From: Solihabitans fulvus
GTDB taxonomy: Bacteria; Actinomycetota; Actinomycetes; Mycobacteriales; Pseudonocardiaceae
Reading direction: 5' to 3'
Length of the DNA stretch: 64,000 nucleotides
Assembly: GCF_008386585.1 (NCBI RefSeq)
Contig: NZ_VUOB01000022.1
Coordinates: forward strand, 62,001-126,000
Part shown: positions 38,247 to 46,057 of the stretch, in pieces
Layout of the letters: each line of letters opens with the position of its first letter
Position numbering within the stretch: the stretch's first letter is position 1
Notes under the pieces: generated by a model
Database searches by the model: none
What the model was told of the DNA's origin: nothing
What the model saw: only the letters and a program-made list of their open reading frames with translations
Translations under genes and position numbers: made by a program

Positions 38247-38498
38247 TCAGTTCGCGAGCGTGAGGGTCACCACGGCGATGCCGCACGCGGCGACCAGCGC
38301 CCACGCGACCGTCGACGGCAGCACGGTGAGGATCAGCGCGCCGACCAGCACGACCACCAGCAACGCGATCAGCCCGACCCGCACCACGTGCCCGTGCGTG
38401 GCGCCCCGCCGGTCCCGCGCCTGCGCCATGGCGACCAGCACCAAGATCAGCCCGGCCGCGCCGAACAGGGCGGTCGCGACGACGCGCCAGGTCTGCAT
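38247..38498 (-). CDS. Small membrane protein with three hydrophobic segments
   Basis: An 83-aa protein, mostly hydrophobic: TALFGAAGLILVLVAMA, VGLIALLVVVLVGALILTVL and a third C-terminal helix. ATG 38498 has GGAG close upstream. It is upstream of the ATPase pair on the same strand, with a 42-bp gap, and divergent from the DUF4177 gene. No family recognised. Confidence 0.7.
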   Translation of the reverse strand: MQTWRVVATALFGAAGLILVLVAMAQARDRRGATHGHVVRVGLIALLVVVLVGALILTVLPSTVAWALVAACGIAVVTLTLAN

Positions 38499-38587
38499 GC
38501 GCTCCACGGTAGCCGCGCCGGGACCGCCGGGAGGGCTCCCGGCGAGGCCGGCTCGGACACTCCTGGTAGCCGGTTACGCTCCAGCCC

Positions 38588-38743
38588 ATGACGAAGTGGG
38601 AATACGCGACCGTCCCGCTGCTGATCCACGCCACCAAGCAGATCCTCGACCAGTGGGGCGAGGACGGCTGGGAGCTGGTCACGGTGCTGAACAACCCGAC
38701 CGGCGAGCAGCACGTGGCCTACCTGAAGCGGCCGAAGGCATGA
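38588..38743 (+). CDS. DUF4177 mini-protein (51 aa)
   Basis: A 51-aa protein reading MTKWEYATVPLLIHATKQIL and later DGWELVTVLNNP and AYLKRPKA. The pattern WEY...LN..G.(D/E)GWELV is the DUF4177 signature. It is the counterpart of the small gene between the ATPases and ridA in mycobacteria (Rv3678A as I recall). The stop overlaps the ridA start as ATGA, so the two are coupled. Function unknown. Confidence 0.9.
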   Translation: MTKWEYATVPLLIHATKQILDQWGEDGWELVTVLNNPTGEQHVAYLKRPKA

Positions 38744-39201
38744 CCGGCACGGTGACCGCGCGGCTCGCCGAGCTGGGCATCGAGCTGCCGACGGTGGCCG
38801 CCCCGCTCGCGGCCTACGTGCCGGCCGCGCGCAGCGGCTCGCTGGTGTTCACCTCCGGCCAGCTGCCCTTCGTCGATGGTGCGCTCGCCGCGACCGGCAA
38901 GGTCGGCGGCGAGGTCGGGCCCGAGGAGGCCAAGGGGCACGCCAGGCTCTGCGCGCTCAACGCGCTGGCCGCGGTGCACGCCCTGGTCGGCATCGACTCG
39001 GTGGTCCGCGTGGTCAAGGTCGTCGGCTACGTCGCGTCGGCCGAGGGCTTCACCGGCCAGCCCGCCGTGATCAACGGCGCATCGGAGCTGCTCGGCGAGG
39101 TCTTCGGCGAGGCAGGCCAGCACGCCAGGGCGGCCGTCGGGGTCGCCGAGCTGCCGCTCGGCGCGCCGGTCGAGGTCGAACTGGTCGTCGAGGTCGCCTG
39201 A
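38740..39201 (+). CDS. ridA: RidA/YjgF-family protein
   Basis: A 153-aa RidA-family protein, which hydrolyses reactive enamine/imine intermediates. Signatures: [11 protein letters not shown], the [22 protein letters not shown]-terminal strand (here [19 protein letters not shown]), and the trimer-core [15 protein letters not shown]. The canonical catalytic Arg near the C-terminus (RxxxxVxxLP) is replaced by AxxxVGVAELP, as in several non-archetypal subfamilies, so enamine deaminase activity is not certain. It is coupled to the DUF4177 gene. Confidence 0.87.
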   Translation: MTGTVTARLAELGIELPTVAAPLAAYVPAARSGSLVFTSGQLPFVDGALAATGKVGGEVGPEEAKGHARLCALNALAAVHALVGIDSVVRVVKVVGYVASAEGFTGQPAVINGASELLGEVFGEAGQHARAAVGVAELPLGAPVEVELVVEVA

Positions 39202-39202
39202 G

Positions 39203-39835
39203 ATGGCCAGGGGACCCTCGAGCGAGGCGGCCGCGCACGAGCTGCTGCTCCGGCTGGCCGGTCGGCTGCCGGACGCGCAGCTGTGGCGGTTCCGGGACTG
39301 GCTGGCCGGCGGCGCGCTCGTGGTGCTGGCGCGCGCGGTGCCGAGGGCGTTGCTGCACGACCGCATCGCCGTGACCGCCGCGGAACACCGGCTGCTGGCG
39401 GACGCGTTCCTGCCGCACGGCGGGGATCTCGGCCAGGTGAGTTCCGTCCCAGGGCTGGACGAACTGGCCGATCCCGACTACACCTTCACACCGGAGTCAC
39501 CCGATCGGGTGCCGATGGGGGACTCCGCGACCGTGGTGCTCGGTGCCACGCTGCGCGGTCGGCAGGGGGTCGGCGAGGTCCGTTCCTGCTGGCGGCTCGG
39601 CGGGTCCGGGGTGCGCGAGGCCAGGCGGATCGTCCTGGTCGGCGCCGCCGAGGAGCCGTCCCGGCTGGCCGGGGAGCTTCAGCGGGTGCTGCGGGCGCTC
39701 GGCGAGCACGAACCCTGTGTCGAGGTGGTGCCGCCGGGTATCGACCTGCCGCCCTACCACCGGGCGGCGCTGGCCGCGTCGGAGCTCGTGTGCACCGGTG
39801 CGGCCGACACCGAGGGGCACCTGGTCCCCGGCTGA
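39203..39835 (+). CDS. Conserved hypothetical protein, unknown family
   Basis: A 210-aa soluble protein starting ATG one base after ridA. The first helix [24 protein letters not shown] resembles the start of the next gene (LLVGLAGRLDDDALSQAREL), so the two may be distant paralogues. The C-terminal region is alpha/beta ([43 protein letters not shown]). The latter resembles GIELGEYHAAAM in the neighbour. No catalytic motif recognised. Confidence 0.78.
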   Translation: MARGPSSEAAAHELLLRLAGRLPDAQLWRFRDWLAGGALVVLARAVPRALLHDRIAVTAAEHRLLADAFLPHGGDLGQVSSVPGLDELADPDYTFTPESPDRVPMGDSATVVLGATLRGRQGVGEVRSCWRLGGSGVREARRIVLVGAAEEPSRLAGELQRVLRALGEHEPCVEVVPPGIDLPPYHRAALAASELVCTGAADTEGHLVPG

Positions 39836-39874
39836 CGCTCGTCGCAGGGCTGACGGGCCGGAAGGAGACATGGC

Positions 39875-41176
39875 GTGGCTGCCGACGCTGTCGACACGAT
39901 TGGGCTTCCCGTCCGGTTACACGACCTCCTGGTCGGGTTGGCCGGGCGGCTGGACGATGACGCGTTGTCCCAGGCCCGCGAGCTGCTGGCGGTCGCGGAA
40001 CTGGACCGCGCCGTCGAACTGCTCGTCGGCTGCCTGCTGGCCGGTCGCATCAGGATCGACGAGAACGAGCGGCAGCAGGTCGCCTGGCTGCTCGACGAGG
40101 TGCGGTCCGACCGCGCCATGGCCGACCGGCTCGCGGTCGTCGACTCCCCTCCGGTGCCTCGGCACCGCTTCACCTCGGAGTCCGATCCGGCCGCTGGCCT
40201 CGCCGCCGCCCTCGGCCAGGCCATCGACGTGCTGCCGGACGTGCGCTCGGTGCGCTGCGTCTGGCGGGTGACCCCGGCGGGCGCCGCGCCAGGCCCGCTG
40301 CCGCAGCTGATGGTGCTGGTCGACATCGGGCCGCAGGGCTTCGCCCCGGCCACCGCCTACCGGATCGACAACGTGCTGCGGCGCGCCGGCGTGCGGGCCG
40401 TCATCGAGGTGCTGCGGACCGGGATCGAGCTCGGCGAGTACCACGCGGCGGCCATGGCCGCGTCCGTGCCGATCGCCATCACCACCCCTGGCCCGACCCA
40501 CTCGGGCGGTCAGGCGTGGTTCGACGGCACGGAGCCCGAGCCGTCGCTCGAACTGTCCTCGGCCTACCGGCCGACGCACGAGCCGAGCGTGCCGGAACCG
40601 GTCGCGGCCGAGCCGAGGCGCGGCAGGGACTTCGACTCAGTGCAGCCCTTCCCACCCAAGCCGACCAGGCGGGCGGCGGCCCGCGAGCACCGCGCGGCCG
40701 AGCCGCAGCAGCCCGAGTTCCAACAGGCCGAGTTTCATCAGCCCGAGTTCCGCGCCGATGAGCAGCCTGCCCCTGTCGAGTACGCCCGGCCGGAGGCGGT
40801 GGTCGCCCAGTTTCCCAGGGCCGCGCACGGCGAGGCACACACCACCGAACTGAGCGCCGACGAGCTGGCGTCCCTCCAGGCCGCGCTCGCCGAGTCGGCC
40901 CCGCCGAAGCCGGACTCGGCCACCTCGCAGCCGTTGCCGCTGCCGCCGTCGGTGGACGGCAAGATCAACGACCGGGAGCGCGCGCTGCTCCAGCAGCTGC
41001 ACGAGGAGCTGGCGCAGCGGGAACAGGACGACGCGGCGGAACCCACCCGCTGGCAGGTCGACCGCTCCGGCGACCAGCAGCACACCTTCGGCGGTTCGGG
41101 CAGCTGGATGGAGAACCCCGAGCTGGTCAACGGTTCCGCCGCGCCGCACGGCGGCCCGCCCTACCCGAAGGCCTAA
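39875..41176 (+). CDS. Conserved hypothetical protein with long disordered tail
   Basis: A 433-aa protein, GTG 39875 with AAGGAG 7 nt upstream. Residues 1-215 are folded: a helical N-terminus (LHDLLVGLAGRLDDDALSQA) and an alpha/beta part ending GIELGEYHAAAMAASVPI. Residues 215-433 are disordered, rich in Pro, Glu, Gln and Ala, with the repeated motif (Q/H)QPEF/QAEF around residue 270. It is the paralogue-like neighbour of the preceding gene. Function not recognised. Confidence 0.78.
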   Translation: MAADAVDTIGLPVRLHDLLVGLAGRLDDDALSQARELLAVAELDRAVELLVGCLLAGRIRIDENERQQVAWLLDEVRSDRAMADRLAVVDSPPVPRHRFTSESDPAAGLAAALGQAIDVLPDVRSVRCVWRVTPAGAAPGPLPQLMVLVDIGPQGFAPATAYRIDNVLRRAGVRAVIEVLRTGIELGEYHAAAMAASVPIAITTPGPTHSGGQAWFDGTEPEPSLELSSAYRPTHEPSVPEPVAAEPRRGRDFDSVQPFPPKPTRRAAAREHRAAEPQQPEFQQAEFHQPEFRADEQPAPVEYARPEAVVAQFPRAAHGEAHTTELSADELASLQAALAESAPPKPDSATSQPLPLPPSVDGKINDRERALLQQLHEELAQREQDDAAEPTRWQVDRSGDQQHTFGGSGSWMENPELVNGSAAPHGGPPYPKA

Positions 41177-41185
41177 GGCGTTGGC

Positions 41186-42676
41186 CTAGTCGCTCGCCAG
41201 GGCACGGAGCGTGCCGAGCAGCTGCCACCTGGCCGGGGCGGGCAGCGGCCGGTACGGGCGGCTGGCGAGTCGGCCGGTGGTCGCCTTGACGCGCCTGCGG
41301 ACCGGATCTTCCTCGGCGAGCGCCCGCACCCCGGCGGCCGTGAGTCCCTCGCCCGCCCACGCGGCCGCGTGCGCCTCGGCCCGGTGCTGCCGCAGCGCGA
41401 CCAGCAGGCCGAACAGCCTGCCCGCGTGGCTGTCCTGGCCTGCGTGGTCGCCGGTGTTGTGGTGGCCGGCTGCGCTGGTGTGCTGACCTTCGGTCAGGCG
41501 GCTGTTCTGGCCTGTGTGGCGGTCGGTGTCGTGGTGGCTGGCTGCGTTCGTGTGCCCGCCTTCGGCCAGGCGGCTGTCCTGACCCGCATGGCCGTCGGTG
41601 TCGTGGTGGCCGGCTGCGCCCGTGTGCCCGCCTTCGGCCAGGCGGCTGCCTTCTGTGCCGTGCCTGCCCTCTCCGCCCTCTCCGCCCTGTCCGCCTTCGC
41701 CGCTGTGGCCGGCGAAGGCGGCGAACACCGGGCCGCCCGTCGCCCCGGCGACCACCCGCCGCACGGCGTTCAGCGCGGCCTCGGGATCCGGCCACAGTCC
41801 CGCCGCGGCGGCGTGCTGTCCTGCCACGATCGCCTCGAGCGCCGGCACGCAACGCGCGGTCGTGGCCACCGCGTCGCCGATCGGTTCGAGCCAGCCGCCG
41901 TCGACCAGCTCGGCGAGCGTCGCGTCCAGGCCGTCCGCGTACCGGTGCACGCCCCGCAGCACGGTCACCGACACCGGCCCGGCCAGCAGCAGCTCGGCGA
42001 CGTCGATCAGCACCCCGGCGTGCGGGGGCCGCTCGACCTCGCGGAACACCCCGGACCCCGCAGTCGCGCGGTGCACGCCGATCACCAGTCGGTCCACCTC
42101 GGCCGCCAGGTCGGCCGCCGTCGCGCAGGCGTCCGCCGCGTCGACGGCGAGCAGCGCGGCCGCAGCCGCCGCCCGGCCACCCTCGTCCGCTCGCAGCCGC
42201 ACCGCGCGGCCGAAGTGGTGGCGCGCCAACGGCCAGTCACCGGCGTCGTAGGCGCACGTCCCGGCATGCTGCTCGATGAACGGGTCGACCGGGCCTGGCT
42301 TCGGGCGCCGCGCCACCCGGACCAGGCAGTCCACGAGCTCGCTGCGGGCCAGCTCGAACCGGCCCTGCCACTGGTGCACGAGCGCCAGCCGAACCCTGGC
42401 CGCCAACGGATCCGCGGTCGCGGACCGCTCGGCCAGCGTCAGCGCGACGGTCAGCTCCCGTTCGGCCAGGTCCAGCCTGCCGAGCAGCCGGGCCGCCACG
42501 CCGACCTCGGTGCGCCACACAAGTTCCGCCTCGGCGTCCGCCGGCGCAGGCGCGGCCAGCCGCGCGTCCAGCCAGGAGGCCAGCTCCTCGGGCCGGTGCG
42601 GCACCTCCCGCAGCGTCTCTGGGTCGAGGTGGTGCTCGAACGGCGTGTCGGCCCAGCTCGTTAAGTTCCCGCTCAC
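41186..42676 (-). CDS. Helical-repeat protein with 24-residue His/Gly-rich repeats and a TTA codon
   Basis: A 496-aa protein. Residues about 20-200 are TPR-like helical pairs (LVWRTEVGVAARLLGRLDLA, ARSELVDCLV, PLARHHFGRAVRL). Residues about 330-420 hold a Gly/Glu-rich stretch and three 24-aa His-rich repeats (SRLAEGGHTGAAGHHDTDGH). The C-terminus is helical. GTG 42676 has AGGGAG upstream and overlaps the oxidoreductase stop. Codon 5 is TTA, so expression may depend on the bldA tRNA. Function unknown; the His repeats could bind metal. Confidence 0.8.
   Translation of the reverse strand: MSGNLTSWADTPFEHHLDPETLREVPHRPEELASWLDARLAAPAPADAEAELVWRTEVGVAARLLGRLDLAERELTVALTLAERSATADPLAARVRLALVHQWQGRFELARSELVDCLVRVARRPKPGPVDPFIEQHAGTCAYDAGDWPLARHHFGRAVRLRADEGGRAAAAAALLAVDAADACATAADLAAEVDRLVIGVHRATAGSGVFREVERPPHAGVLIDVAELLLAGPVSVTVLRGVHRYADGLDATLAELVDGGWLEPIGDAVATTARCVPALEAIVAGQHAAAAGLWPDPEAALNAVRRVVAGATGGPVFAAFAGHSGEGGQGGEGGEGRHGTEGSRLAEGGHTGAAGHHDTDGHAGQDSRLAEGGHTNAASHHDTDRHTGQNSRLTEGQHTSAAGHHNTGDHAGQDSHAGRLFGLLVALRQHRAEAHAAAWAGEGLTAAGVRALAEEDPVRRRVKATTGRLASRPYRPLPAPARWQLLGTLRALASD
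41435..41650 (-). repeat. Three in-frame 72-bp tandem repeats
   Basis: Units at 41435-41506, 41507-41578 and 41579-41650, about 80-90 percent identical, encode three 24-aa His/Gly-rich blocks in the protein at 41186. Further Gly-Glu repeats follow on the 5' side of the gene product. Confidence 0.93.
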
Positions 42677-43569
42677 GCGACTCCCTCTGCCTTGGCGCGC
42701 GCCGCGGCCAGGATCCGTTGCAGGTGCAGGCCGCGCCGGACGTCGCACGGGTGCTCGGTCGTGCCGCTCTGCACCAGCGCGACGAACTCGTCCAGCAGCG
42801 TCGTGTAGCAGTCCTGGGTCGTGCTGGCCCAGCCGGCCAGCGTGCGGCGGCCGTGCTCGCCGTACAGCGAGTACTCCGTCACCGTCGGCCGGATCGGCAG
42901 CCGCAACGTCAGGGTCGCCGTGCTGGTCGCGCCGCCGCGGTGCGCGAGCATCAGGTGCCACAGGTCGGGCTCGGACCGGTGCGCCGCCAGCACCTCGGTG
43001 ATCTCGCCGAGCGCCGCGTCGAGCAGGTCGAAGGCGTGCGGGCCGATGTCGTCCAGCGCGCCCTGGTCGTGTCGCCACTGTGAGCCGGCGTACTGGCCAC
43101 CGAGCAGCGCGCCGGTCAGCCAGGTCGCGTTGCCGCCCGCCCAGCCGCCGAGCCGGTCGACCTCGGCGAGCAGCTCCCTGGTCTCCGGCGCGAACCGGCG
43201 GGTCAGCATGACCAGGGAGGCGACCTTCGCCTCGGTGACGGCGTCGACGAGTCGCTCCGCATCGTCCACTGTGGACGCGATGGGCTTCTCCAGGATCAGG
43301 TGTTTGCCGGCCTTCGCCGCCTTCGTGGCCAGTTCCGCTTGCACCGCAGGGGGAACGGCGAACGCGACGGCGTCCACTGTGGACAGTAGTTCGTCTGGGT
43401 CGGCCACGATGTCGCCGCCGAACCGGTCGGTGATCTCCGCCGCCGCGTCCCGGCGGCGCGCCCACACCGACACCAGCCGGGTGCCAGGGTGATCGGCGAT
43501 GCCCGGCGCGTGCACCTGCTGTGCCCACGGACCCGCCCCGACAAGACCAACGCGCAGCTGTTCGTTCAC
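42673..43569 (-). CDS. Gfo/Idh/MocA-family NAD(P)-dependent oxidoreductase
   Basis: A 298-aa oxidoreductase. The Rossmann motif is VGLVGAGPWAQQVHAPGI and the substrate-lysine motif is LILEKPIASTVDDAERL, both diagnostic. The C-terminal domain has NATWLTGALLGGQYAGSQWR and DIGPHAFDLLDAAL, whose DxGpHxxD pattern is typical. It starts ATG 43569 and overlaps the TTA gene by GTGA. Sugar or polyol substrate unknown. Confidence 0.92.
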   Translation of the reverse strand: MNEQLRVGLVGAGPWAQQVHAPGIADHPGTRLVSVWARRRDAAAEITDRFGGDIVADPDELLSTVDAVAFAVPPAVQAELATKAAKAGKHLILEKPIASTVDDAERLVDAVTEAKVASLVMLTRRFAPETRELLAEVDRLGGWAGGNATWLTGALLGGQYAGSQWRHDQGALDDIGPHAFDLLDAALGEITEVLAAHRSEPDLWHLMLAHRGGATSTATLTLRLPIRPTVTEYSLYGEHGRRTLAGWASTTQDCYTTLLDEFVALVQSGTTEHPCDVRRGLHLQRILAAARAKAEGVA

Positions 43570-43649
43570 GCGTCCATACTGCCCCGGCGGCGGGGCGGGA
43601 GGTGCCGATCACTTGCCTGCCGGGGGTGTCCAACTCGTAGGCTCGGGGG

Positions 43650-44522
43650 ATGCCCGAACTGCCGGAGGACCTGATCCTGCCCGAGGACATGGTGCCGACC
43701 ACGCCACCGGCCACCCCGGTGACGCCCAAGGACGCGGCGACCGTCGTGCTGGTGCGCGACGGCGCGACCGGACTCGAGGCGTTCCTGCTGCGCAGGGTCG
43801 CCGCGATGGCCTTCGCCGGCGGGATGACCGTGTTCCCCGGCGGCGGCGTCGACCGGCGCGACTCGGACACCTCGGTGGCCTGGAGCGGCCCGGAGCCCGC
43901 CTGGTGGGCGCGCTGCTTCGGCTGCGACCCCGCGCTGGCCAGGGCGCTGGTCTGCGCGGCGATCCGGGAAACTTTCGAGGAGTCCGGCGTGCTGCTGGCC
44001 GGCCCTGACGCGACCAGCGTCGTCGGCGACACCGCGCCGTACTCGGACGCCAGGGCCGCGCTGGTCGACCGGGACGTGTCGCTCGCCCAGTTCCTGGCAG
44101 GCGCCGGGCTGGTGCTGCGCGCCGACCTGCTGCGACCGTGGGCGAACTGGGTGACCCCGGCCGAGGAACCGCGCCGCTACGACACCAGGTTCTTCGTGGC
44201 GAGGGTGCCGGAGGGGCAGCTCGCCGACGGCCTGACCACCGAGGCCGAGGACGTCGCCTGGCAGCGGCCGTCGGACGCCATCGGCGACTGGAAAGCGGGA
44301 CGGCGGGGCCTGCTGCCGCCGACCTGGATGACGCTGGCTGAGCTGGCCGAGTGCGGCTCGGTCGCCGACGCGATGGCGCAGGACCGCACCGTCCGGAAGA
44401 TCATCCCGAAGGTGATCCGGCGCGGCGGCGCGCTGCGCGTGGTGCTGCCGGGCGATCCGGAATACGGCACCGCGTCCGCGCACCTCGACGCGCGCCCCGA
44501 GGACGAACTGGAGCGGTCATGA
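43650..44522 (+). CDS. NUDIX hydrolase-like protein
   Basis: A 290-aa NUDIX-superfamily protein. The fold begins AATVVLVRDGATGLEAFLLR, the Nudix box region is FPGGGVDRR followed, after a 35-residue insertion, by AAIRETFEESGVLL. The long insertion and ending (ANWVTPAEEPRRYDTRFFVA) are like RNUDIX/Nudt19-type coenzyme A diphosphatases. It overlaps the next gene by ATGA. Substrate is probably a nucleoside diphosphate derivative, exact one unknown. Confidence 0.9.
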   Translation: MPELPEDLILPEDMVPTTPPATPVTPKDAATVVLVRDGATGLEAFLLRRVAAMAFAGGMTVFPGGGVDRRDSDTSVAWSGPEPAWWARCFGCDPALARALVCAAIRETFEESGVLLAGPDATSVVGDTAPYSDARAALVDRDVSLAQFLAGAGLVLRADLLRPWANWVTPAEEPRRYDTRFFVARVPEGQLADGLTTEAEDVAWQRPSDAIGDWKAGRRGLLPPTWMTLAELAECGSVADAMAQDRTVRKIIPKVIRRGGALRVVLPGDPEYGTASAHLDARPEDELERS

Positions 44523-45337
44523 GTGGGTCACCACTGGTCGGTGAGCGGGCGGCGCACCCGGCGTACGGGGTGTTGCGGCAGGTCACCCCGACGGCGGCGG
44601 TGCTGCTCGCGGACAACCCGTCGCCGATGACCCTGGACGGCACCAACACCTGGGTGCTGCGCGCGCCGGACACCGAGGCGTGCGTGGTGGTCGACCCGGG
44701 ACCGCTGGACGAAGCGCACCTGGCCAGGGTCGCCGCGTGCGGTCCGGTCGCCGCGGTGCTGCTGACCCACGGGCACCCCGACCACGCAGAGGGCGCCCGG
44801 CGGTTCGGCGAACTCGTCGGCGCGCCGGTGCGGGCGCTGGACCCCGCGCTGCGGCTGGGCTCCGAGGGGTTGGCAGGCGGGGACGTGGTCGCCGAGGCGG
44901 GCCTGGCGATCAGGGTGCTGGCCACGCCGGGGCACACCGCCGACTCGCTGTGCTTCCTGATCGACCACGACGGGCCGCCGTCGGTGCTGACCGGCGACAC
45001 CGTGCTCGGGCGCGGCAGCACGGTCGTGGCGCACCCGGACGGCCAGCTCGCCGACTACCTGGAGTCCCTGCGCGTCCTCGCGGACCTGGCGCCCGGCACG
45101 GCCGTGCTGCCCGGCCACGGCCCGGAGCTGGCCGACGCGGGCGAGGCGGCCAGGGGCTACCTGGCGCACCGGGAACAGCGGCTCGCCCAGGTGCGCGCCG
45201 CCGTGGCCTCGCTCGGCGGCGCGCCGACCCCTCGGCAGGTCGTCGAACTCGTCTACGCCGACGTCGACCGGGTGCTGTGGCCGGCCGCCGAATGGTCGGT
45301 TCGCGCGCAGCTGGAGTACCTCCGCGAACAGTCCTGA
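44519..45337 (+). CDS. Metallo-beta-lactamase-fold hydrolase (Rv3677-like)
   Basis: A 272-aa LACTB2-like hydrolase. The metal motif is LTHGHPDHAEGARRF (HxHxDH), with further ligands in TPGHTADS and TGDTVLGRGST and PGHGPE. The C-terminal winged-helix-like tail (TPRQVVELVYADVDRVLWPAA) suits an endoribonuclease-type LACTB2 member. ATG 44519 overlaps the NUDIX stop. In mycobacteria the orthologue lies between ridA and crp, as here apart from an inserted block. Confidence 0.9.
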   Translation: MSGSPLVGERAAHPAYGVLRQVTPTAAVLLADNPSPMTLDGTNTWVLRAPDTEACVVVDPGPLDEAHLARVAACGPVAAVLLTHGHPDHAEGARRFGELVGAPVRALDPALRLGSEGLAGGDVVAEAGLAIRVLATPGHTADSLCFLIDHDGPPSVLTGDTVLGRGSTVVAHPDGQLADYLESLRVLADLAPGTAVLPGHGPELADAGEAARGYLAHREQRLAQVRAAVASLGGAPTPRQVVELVYADVDRVLWPAAEWSVRAQLEYLREQS

Positions 45338-45366
45338 CGCATTGTTCTTGGCGCGCCGATAATGCG

Positions 45367-45395
45367 TTGACCGAGCCCTTTCCGTGCCGCATAGT
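45367..45395 (+). promoter_or_regulatory. Sigma70-type promoter before the 41-codon gene
   Basis: TTGACC (45367-45372), a 17-bp spacer and CATAGT (45390-45395), placed about 20 bp before AGGAGG at 45413. Match to the housekeeping consensus is fair; identification is inferred. Confidence 0.45.
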
Positions 45396-45424
45396 TGTCT
45401 CAACACCGCACCAGGAGGAAAGCC

Positions 45425-45550
45425 GTGAACAGCAGGTGGCAGTCGAGCCGGGCACCGCGACCGAGTGTCGCCGCCATGCTCGCCGGTCCGCATTCTGGCT
45501 TGCCCAACCTGCGGGAACCGCAGCTCGACGCGGGTAGCTCCCCGTTGTGA
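45425..45550 (+). CDS. Putative 41-aa small protein with strong ribosome site
   Basis: GTG 45425 opens a 41-codon frame (MNSRWQSSRAPRPSVAAM, ending LDAGSSPL). AGGAGG lies 6 nt upstream, the best Shine-Dalgarno in the window, and about 80 percent of third positions are G or C. A promoter-like pair precedes it and an intrinsic terminator begins 24 bp after the stop, giving a compact transcript of about 210 nt. It shows no membrane helix or signal peptide and no family is recognised. It could also be a leader peptide, although no regulated gene follows. Confidence 0.5.
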   Translation: MNSRWQSSRAPRPSVAAMLAGPHSGLPNLREPQLDAGSSPL

Positions 45551-45574
45551 CACGTCAGTGGTCACCACAGGGAA

Positions 45575-45612
45575 CCGCCCGTCGGGAAACCGACCAGGGC
45601 GGCTTTCTTTTT
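45575..45612 (+). terminator. Intrinsic terminator with T tract after the 41-codon gene
   Basis: ccgcccgtcgg and ccgaccagggcgg pair around a GAAA-like loop, then ctttcttttt follows. A long U tract is rare in this GC-rich DNA, so this is the most classical terminator in the window. Confidence 0.88.
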
Positions 45613-45690
45613 GTCGGGGAATTCGGCGGTTCGGTGTCGTCGAGGGGTCGACGCCGAATTGTCGAAGGCTTTTGTGGTGATCACGATCAA

Positions 45691-45762
45691 CGGATACGAG
45701 GGAGACGGCAACCCACCTGGTTTGGGACCAGGACACACCCCGTTCGACTCGGGGGTATCCGA
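45691..45762 (+). tRNA. Atypical tRNA-Pro(TGG), CCA not encoded
   Basis: Acceptor CGGATAC/GTATCCG is perfect, with C1-G72 and A73 as in bacterial tRNA-Pro. Anticodon stem CCTGG/CCAGG has loop TTTGGGA, anticodon TGG. T arm CCCCG-TTCGACT-CGGGG is perfect. The D arm has only a 3-bp GGG/CCC stem and position 8 is G instead of T, unlike the normal tRNA-Pro at 31305. No CCA follows. It looks like a diverged or element-borne tRNA. Confidence 0.75.
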
Positions 45763-45837
45763 CGGTGCTGCGGGCAACCGCCGCACAACCTCGGCATGGC
45801 GAGGGCGTTTGTTGCTACATCCTGTCCGGTGCTGGTT

Positions 45838-45868
45838 GAGGGATGGGGGCCAATGCACCCCATCCCTC
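45838..45868. terminator. 11-bp perfect hairpin between the two unusual tRNA genes
   Basis: GAGGGATGGGG (45838-45848) and CCCCATCCCTC (45858-45868) with a 9-nt loop; no T tract. A second GC hairpin (45879-45899) follows directly. The likely role is termination after the tRNA-Pro, or a processing site. Confidence 0.65.
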
Positions 45869-45902
45869 TCCCACCGACGGCCGGCCCGCGCCGCCGGCCG
45901 CA

Positions 45903-45974
45903 CGTCCGATAGCTCAGTGGTAGAGCGGCCGCCCTGACCGGCGGCGGGCCCGGGTTCGACTCCCGGTGGGACGA
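45903..45974 (+). tRNA. tRNA-like gene with a 6-nt anticodon loop (possibly degenerate)
   Basis: Acceptor CGTCCGA/TGGGACG (one G-G mismatch), TA spacer, D arm GCTC-AGTGGTA-GAGC, T arm CCGGG-TTCGACT-CCCGG and 5-nt variable loop are all canonical. The anticodon arm pairs only as CCGCC/GGCGG with loop CTGACC, one nucleotide short. The anticodon could be read as GAC or TGA. CCA is not encoded. It may be a pseudo-tRNA or a functional odd tRNA. Confidence 0.6.
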
Positions 45975-46057
45975 CTCTCTTGTACGCCACCTCTCTTGTA
46001 CGCCAACGCATGCCGACCACATCGTGTCCCTCAGCGGGGCCGACCAGATCGTGTCCC

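Larger units (their letters stand above)
45338..46057. other. 720-bp region of small RNA and peptide genes
   Basis: There is no long gene between the metallo-beta-lactamase gene and the dnaN-like gene. It holds a promoter-like pair, a 41-codon frame with perfect Shine-Dalgarno, a T-tailed terminator, an atypical tRNA-Pro(TGG), an 11-bp hairpin and a second tRNA-like gene, listed separately. Confidence 0.7.

Noticed and set aside
45601..45690. Additional tRNA gene between the terminator and tRNA-Pro(TGG)
   Set aside because: An AATTCGGCG/CGCCGAATT inverted repeat is present, but there is no T arm or anticodon arm.
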